DNA from: Calliphora vicina
Taxonomy: Eukaryota > Arthropoda > Insecta > Diptera > Calliphoridae
Direction: 5' to 3'
Assembly: GCF_958450345.1 (NCBI RefSeq)
Contig: NC_088784.1
Location: 58,212,247 to 58,276,246 of the forward strand
DNA length: 64,000 nt
Shown: positions 54,486-64,000 of the stretch, one piece after another
How the letters are laid out: each line of letters opens with the position of its first letter
How positions within the stretch are numbered: position 1 is the stretch's first letter
Program-made: the position numbers and the translations under genes
The notes under the pieces: model-generated
Seen by the model: only the letters and a program-made list of their open reading frames with translations
The model's database searches: none
What the model was told of the DNA's origin: nothing

Positions 54486-56545
54486 CTAGCTGACCCGGTG
54501 CGCTTCGCCACCCCAATTAGAAGAAAAAAATAGTACTATTAAGTCTCACTTTGTGAATCTAATTATAAATGTCTAATTTCATATTTCTGGGTATATTATT
54601 ATAGAAAATGCAAAATTTTAAATTTTTAGGTTTATTATTATAAAATATTCAAAGAGTACCATTGCAGTAAGGAAATAGTACCATTGAATATCACTTTTAA
54701 ATTCGCATTCACTAAACCATAACCCGTTAAGTTTGAAATTTAGATTTGTATATCATTTCCTATATTATCAAATAATTTTGTTTCTATAATACTTAATATT
54801 TAATAAATTATCACAAAACCGAAACCGATCGGTTTTTAATTTTTTAAAACCGAAACAGTGTTTTTGAAATTCTTCGATTTTTTGGAAACTCTAGGTCCAT
54901 TATTATAGGAAATTCAAAAAAGTACCCATGAGAATAAAGAAAAAGAACCACGAAGTATGCCTTTGAATTTTCACTCACTTGGGATCATATACGCCTAATT
55001 TCATATTTCTATGTCCATTATTACAAAAAATTCAAAAAGTACCATTAGAATATATAAAAAGTACCAAAAATCCCCCACTTGTGGTTTCCCACTCACTCGG
55101 GTCCATTAAGCTTAATTTCATGGCTTTAGGTTCATTGGTGAAGAAATTACAAAAAGTACCAATCGAATAAAGAAAAAGTGCCAAAAAGTCTCCCCCTAGA
55201 ATTCTCACTCACCTAGGACCATGTATGCTTAATTTCATGTTTCTAAGTCCATAGTTATAGAAAATTCAAAAAAGTACCATTAGAATATAGAAAAAGTACC
55301 AAAAAACCCACACTTGTGGTTTCCCACTCACTCGGTTTATATATAAGCTTTATTTCATGTTTCTAGGTTCATTGGTGAAGAAATTACAAAAAGTACCATT
55401 CCAATAAAGAAAAAGTACCAAAAGGTCTCCCCCTAGAATTCTCACTCACTTAGGACCATATATGTTTAATTTCATGTTTCTAAGTCCATTGTTATAGAAA
55501 TTTCAAAAAAGTACCATTAGAAGAACAAAAAAGTACCTATCGTTAGTTCAGTTCACACATTTTGGTACTTAAATCTAATCCCCTATTCCTAACACTAACT
55601 TCACTAAGATGCATATCAGCTAACTTTATAATGTCTATAAGTGTAATAATTAAAATATTAAAAAAGTACCATTAGGAAAAAAGTACCAATTTCCCTTTTC
55701 CTCCTTGAACACCCCTAAAGCTTGAAATTTAAAAATACTCCATTTTGCCAAAATTGTTTATGTCTCAAACGATTGAAATCTGTGGTTAATGTGCCCAAAA
55801 AAAATATGTTTTAAAAAAAGTACCAAAATGTTTACCCGGATTTGGCCCAATATACACCTATTCAAAAATTATCAAAATTGGCTTAATAATTTCAAATAAA
55901 ATGCATTTTCCCGATTTTATCCCCTTTTTGGTACCTTTTCTATCCCCATTGCGGTGGTAAAATTTTTTTCAAATAAATTTCTGTATCGTGGTGGGAGCTC
56001 ATAATAAAATATTCATATGTCTATGTCAAATTATAGAAAAAAATATTTTATGAAAAAGTACCAAAAATAAACACAATTTTTATCCCTTAAGGGTTCGAAT
56101 TTCCAAAAAGTACCAAACTTATATTTTTTATTTTTTGATAAGTAAAGAATACTATTTAAAATTTGTTTCTATGTTTATTGGTTTAAAAGATACATAGGGT
56201 GCCAAAAAGTACCAAAATACAGTTTTTACCCGTTTTCTCCCCTAAAATGTTCGAATTTTGAAAAAGTACGAAACACCTGTCAGCTTATTTTTTAAATGGA
56301 GTAACATGCAATTTTAAGTTTTTTTGTATCTTTATTAGTTTTGAAGATATAAGGTTACCGAATTTACCCATTTTTACCCTTTTTACCCCCTAAACGTTCG
56401 AATTTCCAAAAATCACTTCTTATCGGATCGTTTTGGTTAGGGAGGAACCCACAGATAAAATTTCATGATTCTAGCTTCAGCCGTTTGGGCTGTGCGATGA
56501 TGAATCAGTCAGTCAGTCAGTAACGTTACTCTTTTATATATATAT
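54486..56545. repeat. CTAGCTGACCCGG-type element with AAAGTACC-rich interior
   Basis: It opens CTAGCTGACCCGGTGCGCTT, a start often seen in arthropod interspersed repeats, and closes with CAGTCAGTCAGTCAGT and a TATATATA run. Between about 54650 and 56280 the word AAAGTACC or a one-base variant occurs dozens of times, at roughly 30-60 bp spacing. No coding frame is convincing. The superfamily is not assigned. Confidence 0.6.
55076..55546. repeat. 236-bp higher-order tandem repeat
   Basis: CACTTGTGGTTTCCCACTCA recurs after 235 bp (55076, 55311) and GTCTCCCCCTAGAATTCTCA after 237 bp (55188, 55425). Each unit contains two related sub-units of about 118 bp, both with AAAAAGTACCA and a CTCACTC motif. 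Confidence 0.8.
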
Positions 56546-56693
56546 GCCCAATTCACAATTGATGTTGTAGTGTTGTAGCGTTGTATGTCGTAAATATTTT
56601 TCAAACAAATTTTTAGAAACAAAAACAAAACATTAATAAAAAAAATTACGACATACAACGATACAACGCTACAACACCAGTTGTGAATTGGGC
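56546..56693. repeat. 148-bp hairpin MITE
   Basis: GCCCAATTCACAATTG on the left and CAGTTGTGAATTGGGC on the right begin a stem of about 48 bp that contains TGTTGTAG and GTTGTATGTCGTAA with few mismatches. The loop is about 50 bp. Confidence 0.85.
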
Positions 56694-57639
56694 AATAGAT
56701 ATTGTCGTCTATAAATACCTTAAACGATACTCTTCGGTTCGTCCTGGTAAAAATATTGCTTACTATAAAAGTTAATGAAATTCATGTAATGTAATCAAAC
56801 CTCTATTTGAAATTTAATGTCTCATTTTCAACTCAGTTTAAAAAAATCCCTAACTCAAACACAAACATTGTGACACGAGATTTTTATATATTAGAAGATT
56901 AACACATCCATGCCACTAAAATACATATGGATTTTAATAATTTTAAACAAAATATTGCTATTGTTGTGCAAACTCTTATGTAAAGATCCCAGTTTTGTTC
57001 CATTTCGAAATAATTGAGTTTATAATTTGTGTGTTAGTAGACATCTGGAACAAAAGTAATATTGCAATTGATCTTTTGGCCCACTTTGTGGAAGTAGAGT
57101 TTTACCAAATTTTGACCACGTATAGAATCAGTTATGTAGATTCTTATTATGCAATAATGGTGTATATGCTTATACATTATTGTTTTATTGAGGGGACGAT
57201 ATGTACATTAGGACTATAACCAAATTTTGGACCTGACACCACGCGAGGTCAAATGTTGTGTTATTTACGATAACATTATTTTTGGGTCATTTTGGAATAA
57301 AAACCTCAGCCACAAAAACGATTTTTTAAAGTCAAAATATTCTCAAATTTGTATTAATGTTGTTTATAGTAAAACAGCGGACTCTTTCCCGTTACCGCAT
57401 ATTTTAAATATACATATTTATAAAAAAAACTATTTGTATTTTTTGGATAAAAAAAAAAAAATAAAAAAAATTATCTCCAAACATCACCACGTTTTGTGGG
57501 TGAACTTTTTTGACAACTGCGAAAAAGTAATACCATTTTTTAAAATAACTTTCAATGGTCTATTCAACTATGCTATGGCCATTTAAAGTTTTGTAAAAAA
57601 GTTATTGGCCTAATGTACCTACATATAATTAAAACTTAC
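56694..57639. other. 5' end of intron 3 of ADK copy 2
   Basis: AT-rich; the frames at 56995-57219 and 57227-57586 have no domain and their composition matches the intron. The donor GTAAGT (minus strand) is at 57634-57639. Confidence 0.5.
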
Positions 57640-57792
57640 TTTGATTCCATGTCCGCCTTCATCAATAGATCAGTAACGACTTCAGCTTGTTTATCGTCAC
57701 CAACGGCACCGAAAAATATTGATTCTGTACCCAAGCTCTTTAAAATTCGAACAGTATTTAGTGCTGAACCACCTAAATGAGGATCTACGTCT
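57640..57792 (-). CDS. ADK: Adenosine kinase, copy 2, exon 3
   Basis: 153 nt between TTTTGCAG and GTAAGT. It reads DVDPHLGGSALNTVRIL, then SIFFGAVGDDKQAEVV and LLMKADMES. LGGSxxNTxR is the pfkB signature that contacts the nucleoside; VGDDK is the ADK block after the lid strands. The phase is split codon in, split codon out, exactly like copy 1 exon 3, which is one codon longer. Confidence 0.92.
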
Positions 57793-57886
57793 CTGCAAAA
57801 TTAAAATAAAATTCAAAATATGAATTCAAAATAACGGAAAAAGAAATAAAAAAAACAGCCCAATAATTTTCAGATTAATCACTTAC

Positions 57887-58045
57887 TTGTTGACAATGGC
57901 CTCGGCCGTGACTTTAGTTATTGTTTCAACATCCATTTCTGCTCTCGTATTCAATGACAACTTGTAACGATCCAGCAGCTCCGTATCGTTGATGTGAGCG
58001 GTATGATCGAGTAAAACATTACCAAATGCCACCACTTTGCGTGGC
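57887..58045 (-). CDS. ADK: Adenosine kinase, copy 2, exon 2
   Basis: 159 nt between TTTTAG and GTAAGT. It encodes RKVVAFGNVLLDHTAHI, then LLDRYKLSLNTRAEMD and KVTAEAIVNK. GNVLLD (Asp 46) is the ADK substrate-binding loop: the Asp holds the ribose hydroxyls in known structures. The intron to exon 3 is only 94 bp, against 14.1 kb in copy 1. Confidence 0.92.
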
Positions 58046-58230
58046 CTAAAACAAACAACAACAATAAACAACAAATAAATAAAACAATTGAGACAAAATA
58101 ATAAAAAAAAGTAACAGCAAGAATAAAAAAAAAAGATTTAAACAAAACCATTTGATTTATTACATCATTTTTTTTTGTTAATTTCTTTCACTTAATTTCA
58201 TAAAAAGATTGCATTCAAAATAATACTCAC

Positions 58231-58328
58231 AGATTATTAGTTGTTGTATTGCAATTGTTGCTGTTGATGGAAATGTCTTCCGGATTGGTACCAAAGAGAC
58301 GGCCATACAATTGTTGCAAATAGTCCAT
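58231..58328 (-). CDS. ADK: Adenosine kinase, copy 2, exon 1
   Basis: Starts at ATG 58328 and gives MDYLQQLYGRLFGTNPEDIS plus an Asn/Thr-rich tail, ending at GTGAGT (58225-58230) in the phase needed by exon 2. It is longer than in mammalian ADK; no signal peptide or membrane segment. The first ADK motif starts in exon 2. The intron to exon 2 is 185 bp. Confidence 0.85.
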
Positions 58329-58689
58329 GTTTGAGAAAGTCTTTCGAAATTGCACTCTTAACAAACAACTATTTTTCATTTAGTGGTTATTTCGACGATT
58401 GTTGTATATTTTTAACCGTTTCGTTATTAATTTTTTTATTTTGTTTATATTTTTTTTAATTTTTCAGCGTTGTTTAGGATTTTTATTTTGTTGTTGTCTA
58501 ATCAATAAAAATGTGATTGTATCGTGTTGTGATGGGGAAAACAACAATAACAAAACGAAGAAAACTTTATGAATTTTATTTCAACGGCAACGACGTTCGC
58601 TACACTCCGACATTTCACTTTGAAGGCATTTTTTTGACTGACAGTAGCAGCAAACAGCAGCACTTGGCTTTCAAGTTCTCTAGCGGTAC
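58329..58689 (-). promoter_or_regulatory. 5' UTR and promoter region of ADK copy 2
   Basis: Sequence upstream of the ADK copy 2 ATG. TCAGTC on the minus strand near 58635-58645 resembles an insect initiator, but no TATA box or downstream element could be matched with confidence. The 65-residue plus frame at 58517-58714 overlaps this region and has no domain. Confidence 0.35.
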
Positions 58690-58839
58690 AAAACAGATCG
58701 AACGTCTCCAGTAGTTGCTGTCACAGTGTGTTGGAAATTAAAAGTCGTTTGTGAAGTTACATATTCGTACATTTTGCTGCCTTTGTGTGAGTTTAATTGT
58801 GCGCTGCTTTATTTTTTGTTATTTTTAAATTTGTTCACG
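58690..58839 (+). other. Possible noncoding first exon of a divergent gene
   Basis: A GC-richer stretch beginning around CGTCTCCAGTAGTTGCTGTC ends in TTCACG followed by the strong donor GTGAGT at 58840-58845. It lies head to head with ADK copy 2. No coding continuation is seen in the remaining 5 kb, so any further exons would be outside the window. Confidence 0.3.
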
Positions 58840-58845
58840 GTGAGT

Positions 58846-59266
58846 GGGAAAAAGTATTAAAAAAACCACCTTAATTAAACAATACTTCTTCTTTTGGGGA
58901 GAATCTTTCAAGTTTGTTAAAAAAAACTGTATTTGGTAAAACGTTGTGAAGTGTTGAGATAAAAAAGATTGTCATTTCTCATTTAAAAAATTTACCCAAC
59001 TGGGATTTGCAAAATACCCATGAATTTCGTATCTAAAATGTAAAACAACGTAACATCATTTCAACAATTTAAAAAGTGATGGTCAAAATATTGCAAAATA
59101 ATTTCTCGAATGTTCTGTCTTAGTTTAAGACAAAGTTTTATTTTCTTTATATTTAGGTAATTTAAAAGTTGTTGATACAACAGTTTTACAGTTTTACAAT
59201 ATTTGAATACCCACCACCTATATTGAAATATCGATCATAGATACAAAAAAGTAAGTTATAAAAACC
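58846..59266. other. No gene recognised
   Basis: AT-rich sequence following the possible donor site. Confidence 0.4.
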
Positions 59267-59387
59267 TAACCCCCATATGCATAAACAGTTTATAAATTTA
59301 TCACAGGTTTATTAAACAAAATTTCCATACAAAATCAGTTTTATAAACCTTTGATAAATTTATAAACTGTTTATGCATATGGGGTTA
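59267..59387. repeat. 121-bp hairpin MITE
   Basis: AACCCCCATATGCATAAACA on the left pairs with TGTTTATGCATATGGGGTT on the right and on through TTTATAAATTTATCA. Stem about 45 bp, loop about 30 bp. Confidence 0.85.
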
Positions 59388-59553
59388 AGTCTGTTGTCAA
59401 AAACCTAATTCATGTCATGTATTTTGTTATTTTATCACCCATATGTGTGAAAAGAGAGCAATTTTGTTCATTGACATTTCTACGACCCCTCTATGTATTT
59501 ATTATATTTTCGTGGGTTTGTGGAATACGCGGTAGTGCCTAGAGGGTAGGACC

Positions 59554-60670
59554 TAAAACAGGGTTACTCACAAGCTTTTGCTACATGGACTCCTGATCCA
59601 TTTCATTGAAAGCACGAAAGCACACAAACAAAAAGAACAATTTCTAATATATCAAACAAAGTTTTTGATTTCAACTAATTTAAAATCAAATTTAGCACAT
59701 TTCCATAGAGTATATACAGAGGTGTCACGTGACAGAAAATAATCTAGTTTTCTATTTGTCTCATCTTTATGAACTGCCCTTTTCTTTTTGTTTGGTTTTA
59801 TGTTTTTGCCGCAATAATTCAATTTCTTTGCAACCCCTATTTGAGAACAGATGACCCAAAGGAATGCCTTTTTTGAATTTTGTTTGGTATTTATCTGTCC
59901 GTACAGAAGTAATTAAAACGCGGGCTTACCTATGGACATTAACGTAGATTTTTTTGGATTTGTAGATTGTTCCGTTAAGAAATTCCTGTGCCCTAGAACA
60001 TTAATCATGCGGTTTTTGAAACCCTAAAAGTTAAAAAATATTCCAATGCCAATCGTACAACGGAGGACATTTAATGTTTGGTTTTTACAAGCTAAAATAA
60101 AGGAGTCTAATCTGCAAACCTTTTTGATTCATTTTTTAGCCGACAGGCTTTTTTAGTTATTATGGATTCTTGTTCACACATATCATCAGCGCAAACATTC
60201 TTATCATAGAGGCATTATGCATTCCTATTAGTTCTGCTAGTTGCGAAAGAAGTTTCTCAGCTATTCGTAGAATATAACAATGGTTACGTAGTGCAATGCT
60301 TCAGGAACGAATTTTAAATTTGGCAGTTTTTTTTTCAATTCAATTCCTTATTTATAAAATTATTTTTAAAAATTATAGGCGTAATATTCCATTTTTAAAT
60401 ATAGAGAGTTAAGATATAAATAAATCTTTTCAACTCAAAAATAGTATTTTTCTAACTAATATAATAAAGAACAAATAACAGTTTAGATCAAGAGGAAAGA
60501 GTTTTTTAAATATTAAAAATGAAGTAGTTATGTTAGCAAACTGAATTTTTCCAATATTTTAGTTTTGTTTTAATAAAAAATTATTTTTTTTTATAAAAAA
60601 AATTGTTTATTTTTACTACTTGGGAAGGGCACCCCAGAATAATAGTCTAGCTACGCTTATGCCGATGGAA
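59554..60670. mobile_element. Decayed hAT relic (boundaries approximate)
   Basis: Begins near CAGGGTTACTCACAAGC and ends near GGGCACCCCAGAATAATAGT; both are typical of worn hAT ends, but they do not pair well and no target duplication was found. Contains the hATC fragment at 60190-60330. Confidence 0.4.
60190..60330 (+). pseudogene. hAT transposase C-terminal fragment
   Basis: The plus frame reads IPISSASCERSFSAIRRI, a stop, then QWLRSAMLQERILNLAV. It matches the hATC motif (SxxxCERSFSxLRRxKxxLRxxMxxxRLxxLALL) of the ZMYM/zinc-finger-type hAT proteins. One in-frame TAA disrupts it. Different family from the 9.4/26.5-kb elements, whose motif is VDVERTFSMYK. Confidence 0.8.
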
Positions 60671-61924
60671 CGCAGAAAAGTGAAACTTATGCGCAAAATG
60701 TTTTATGCGAAATGTATACAAATCTGTTTATGTTATCAAATGTCTTCCCCGAAAAGTGCTTTTGCTCAGAAATGTCAGAATTAATATAAAATTCAGTAGA
60801 AATCAGCTCTATTTATACAGAAATCATACTGCACAATTTTTTAAGGCCAAAAATCACTTTAACGGACATAAATTATCATCAATTTAATTGGACTGATCTA
60901 TAATTTTTATATTCTGTAATATTGGTACTGAGACACAACTTTGTATAAATAAAAATGTATGTCGGTATACATTTGACTACAGGTCCCATATGTCGTAAAA
61001 ATCAATTTTTATATAAACTAAAATCAAATTAACGATCATTGAGACAATAGTTTGTTCTACCGAATCTAAGTTAAAGTTCAATATTTAAGAAAATTTGCCT
61101 TTTTCCTCCATCTAAATGTATTATTCTTATACGTACATATGTATGTATGTATACTGGATATAATATTCGGATCAACCGAATATAACATTCTTATTTATTT
61201 TATTTTAAACAAATTGTTTGAAATTCCAATATCATTTTCAATAATAATCACCGCATAAAATTATATCGTTCTTTAGATTATTGGGAAATTATCATTAAAA
61301 TGCAGTCACAGAATTAACAACAAATCCATTACCGCTAAAATAACATTATCGAATTAAGTTTAAGTACCGCTAAAATACCTTTCCCGATATTTGTTATAGG
61401 TTACGAATTTTTTTAATTTTGCTAGTAGGTCACTCATTGACAAATTCCCCAATTTGCAAACAAAATCCGTCGATTAGTTAAATTGTTTTATTTAATGTTT
61501 TTTCTTTTTATTTAAATGAGAAACTTAAATAAAACTATTTGCATAATATTGTCATAACAAATGCAAATTTATTATCTACTGTTATTGCTATATTTGATAT
61601 TGTTCTATATTAGTATGACTATAAATAGATTTATTAATTATATTATTCTTTTATTAGCATCATAGTATTAGGAAAAATGTAATTTTATATTTATATATAT
61701 AACTTTTTAATGATTTTAAACTAATACATAGAATATGAACAATTAAATACACACATACATATTTAATTATGAGAAGACAATACAATTATCATTCTACTCC
61801 AATATAACTGGGAATATAGTAAATAGAATTATATAAGAGAATTTTGTTTTGCAAAATCTGAAACTGCAAAAAAATAAAGTTATGACATTTTATTGGATAT
61901 TATATATATTAAGAAAAATAATAC
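60671..61924. other. No gene recognised
   Basis: AT-rich, with a GTATGTATGTATGTATA microsatellite near 61137-61153 and a TTCGG/CCGAA hairpin (ATATTCGGATCAACCGAATAT) near 61160. Confidence 0.45.
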
Positions 61925-61985
61925 ATGTTTATCGACTCAGAAAGTTATTCGATCGGTATAATTTGAGATGGGTGTTAGACGGTGG
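61925..61985. repeat. 3' fragment of family A repeat
   Basis: ATCGACTCAGAAAGTTATTC followed by GGGTGTTAGACGG matches the 3' section of the repeat at 8563-9266. Confidence 0.6.
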
Positions 61986-63804
61986 TTTATGGTATAATAA
62001 TCCGATTTGTTGCTCTCCTAATTATTTATACTAAAATTCATTAAATTAGGCTTCTAGTCGAAAGTACTTAACAGATTCCCATTTTAGTACATTCATAATC
62101 ATCTCTTTTAAATTCTAACAAAGTTATGGCAATCATTTTGTGTACTATATGAACAGCTGAGATTTTGTACAGGTAAATGTGGAAACACATGTTAAGAAAT
62201 GTGCTCTCTTTTAGTAAAAGCTTTTTTAGAGCTTTTAATAAGACCGGTATCCACTAAAGTTTAGAATCTCTTTTCTAAGCAACAGTGTTTACTACAATAA
62301 TATTATAGAATACATTTTTTGAACAATATACCTAGCAAGTGGTTGTTAATTATTTTTCTGTTTTTTTTTTTTTAAATAATATGGCCCTAATTTTGTAAAT
62401 CACGTCACCAAAGTGATATTTATATAGAAAGCAAAAACAAAATTTCAAAAATTTGTTTTTGTTTTATATAAAAAAAACCAACTTTGACAATTGTTAGAAC
62501 CAAAAAGCGAAAAAAAGCTATCAGCTGTTTGACTGACTCCATCTTGTATAAATTCGCCTTGATACAGATCGTGTAAAAGCAAATTTAAACGATGCACGTT
62601 GGGTTCAAATGGTATCAAAGTGGCGATTAATTGAAATTTAAAAATAAAGTTTTTATAATAAATTTTGGTATAGGGTAAAAGTAGATAAAATTCTGCGGTC
62701 AAAGTTAGCAAACTATTGATGTTTTTTGAAAAGGTTTAAAAATTGGAAATTTTTACAATTCAAGCGATTATTGTTAGTATTAAATATACCTTCACACAAA
62801 AAAATCCATAGGTTGTATTTCCTAAAAATATGGTATAAATTTAGTTAATATAACTAAAATTTTATATAATTAGTTAAAGTGTATAGTTTGAATTACCTGT
62901 TGGCATAGATAATAAAACTTAGTGTTTTAGTTTTCATATAAAAAGAAATTAACTATGCAAGCTTAGTTAATATAGCCTCGATTATTTTTTTGTATTTTTA
63001 AATATCTGAATATAGAATATTTCGAAGGTGTTATTTTAATTATTTTATTCAAATTCAGGAATATGTTGTTTGCAGAGAAAAGCAGTGCATTAACTTTTAA
63101 ACGCATTTCGATGAAACAAACATTTCAACTTAATTTTTCATAGCGGAAAATATACAGATTTTCATTGTAATTGGTGAAAAGGTAGTTTAAAAAAAATTGT
63201 TTTTGCCAGTCCTCTAATAAATAGTAGAAATCCTGATGCATTCTTAAATTTGTTAAACCATTGAAAATTTACTGAAACATTTGAAAAATAAAACAAAATT
63301 TAGACATAAATTTCAATACTTTAATATACAACAAAATACTATTATTAATGTGGTATCAACTAGAACGATTAAAATAAAATGTTAAAAATAATGAGAATGA
63401 AAAACCTCTAACACTTCCAACAAAAGTTGAAAAAGTTATTAAAATTTTAAAATTCAAGTCCATGAATCTGAAATATACATATTTAAATGATTTGTTTTAT
63501 TTAGCTTATCTCAAGCTTAATTTTTGGTCGATTTATCAAATGACTAGAGAAAAGTTCTGGCAACACTGCTATCAGCCCTTGTGTTTGAAATTGTGGTATG
63601 TGGAATGTAAGCTTTTAAAAGTTCATTTGCTAAAGCAGCAGTTATTCTTAAACTATAACATCAGAAAGAATAAAATTAATATTTACGAGCTTTTTTGCTG
63701 TAGCTTTTAAGAGAGTTTAATTTACAGTGTGCCTTATATAAAATCGTACAGGCATTTTTCTTATCAAGAAATATAGAAATGCATTATTAAATACATACAT
63801 ATAT
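61986..63804. other. No gene recognised
   Basis: AT-rich. A run of TTAGTTAATATAACTAA-type words at 62835-62975 looks like a worn palindromic MITE. The frames at 62445-62711 and 63462-63710 have no recognisable domain. Confidence 0.4.
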
Positions 63805-64000
63805 GGGGCATTTCATGTCAAGTGAACCAACTTTTGAAATCGATGTCTTCCGATCGGGATGAAATTTGCACCAAGGTTAGCTCTATTGGATAGTAACTCA
63901 GACACAATTTTTCAACAACATCGGTCGAGAACTCTCTGAGTTATAGGGGGTAAAATTTTGACAATTTGGTCAAACAGGGGTTTTTTCTTATCCATGTAAC
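63805..64000. repeat. Start of a repeat cut by the window edge
   Basis: From GGGGCATTTCATGTCAAGTG onwards, composition becomes more balanced (CTTCCGATCGGGATGAAATT, CATCGGTCGAGAACTCTC). This resembles the style of the foldback arms at 2.5-4.2 kb (FGAxxL-like text without coding potential). It cannot be classified without the sequence to the right. Confidence 0.35.

Noticed and set aside
57227..57586. 119-residue plus-strand frame in the ADK intron
   Set aside because: Lys/Ile/Phe-rich with a poly-Lys run produced by poly-A; nothing recognisable.
1..64000. tRNA, rRNA or CRISPR arrays
   Set aside because: No cloverleaf with A/B boxes, no rRNA-like GC-balanced blocks and no regularly spaced identical short repeats with unique spacers were seen by eye.
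1..64000. Bacterial endosymbiont insertion or operon
   Set aside because: All coding material is either intron-bearing host gene or eukaryotic transposon; no ribosome-binding-site-spaced gene series exists.

Overview
The window reads as euchromatic nuclear DNA of a higher fly (Diptera, probably a large calyptrate-type genome). It is strongly AT-rich, has intron-bearing genes with GT/AG sites, and is packed with fly-style transposons: Jockey-clade and LOA-like LINEs, an IS630-Tc1-mariner element, many hAT derivatives and hairpin MITEs. The order is inferred from this style; the species cannot be named from sequence alone.

Only two host genes can be supported. Both lie on the minus strand, are tandem paralogues, and belong to the pfkB carbohydrate-kinase family, adenosine kinase (ADK) type. 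The distal copy (ADK copy 2, exons at 58231-58328, 57887-58045, 57640-57792 and 42465-43173) splices in phase to a 372-residue protein with normal ADK landmarks. The proximal copy (copy 1, exons at 31004-31062, 30773-30925, 16481-16636 and 15679-16417) splices to 368 residues. It keeps the catalytic Asp but has Ser in place of the Asp of the N-terminal GNxLLD substrate-binding motif. Each gene has one giant intron of about 14 kb, but in a different position: intron 2 in copy 1, intron 3 in copy 2. The homologous intron in the other copy is under 100 bp.

Layout: 1-15.6 kb lies downstream of copy 1 and is repeats: a 16-bp-TIR element (0.98-2.42 kb), a 1755-bp foldback element with 7-bp target duplication, two elements ending in CACAGTG, a deleted hAT copy, and several truncated or interrupted copies of dispersed repeats. 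16.6-30.8 kb is intron 2 of copy 1, filled with nested inverted-repeat elements, a THAP-like remnant and three hAT insertions with exact 8-bp target duplications, one nested inside another. 31-42.4 kb is intergenic and holds two Jockey-clade LINE copies (one inside a hAT-like element) plus MITEs. 43.2-57.6 kb is intron 3 of copy 2 and contains a 5'-truncated LINE with 12-bp TSD, an intact mariner with 27-bp TIRs, a full-length two-ORF LINE with RNase H, and a region studded with an AAAGTACC motif. 58.3-64 kb is the promoter side of copy 2, with a possible divergent noncoding exon, a hAT relic and the start of another repeat at the right edge.

No rRNA, tRNA, CRISPR array or bacterial-type operon was seen. 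The most unusual content is the diverged ADK pair with reciprocal giant introns, and the layered transposon nests whose order of insertion can be read from target duplications.
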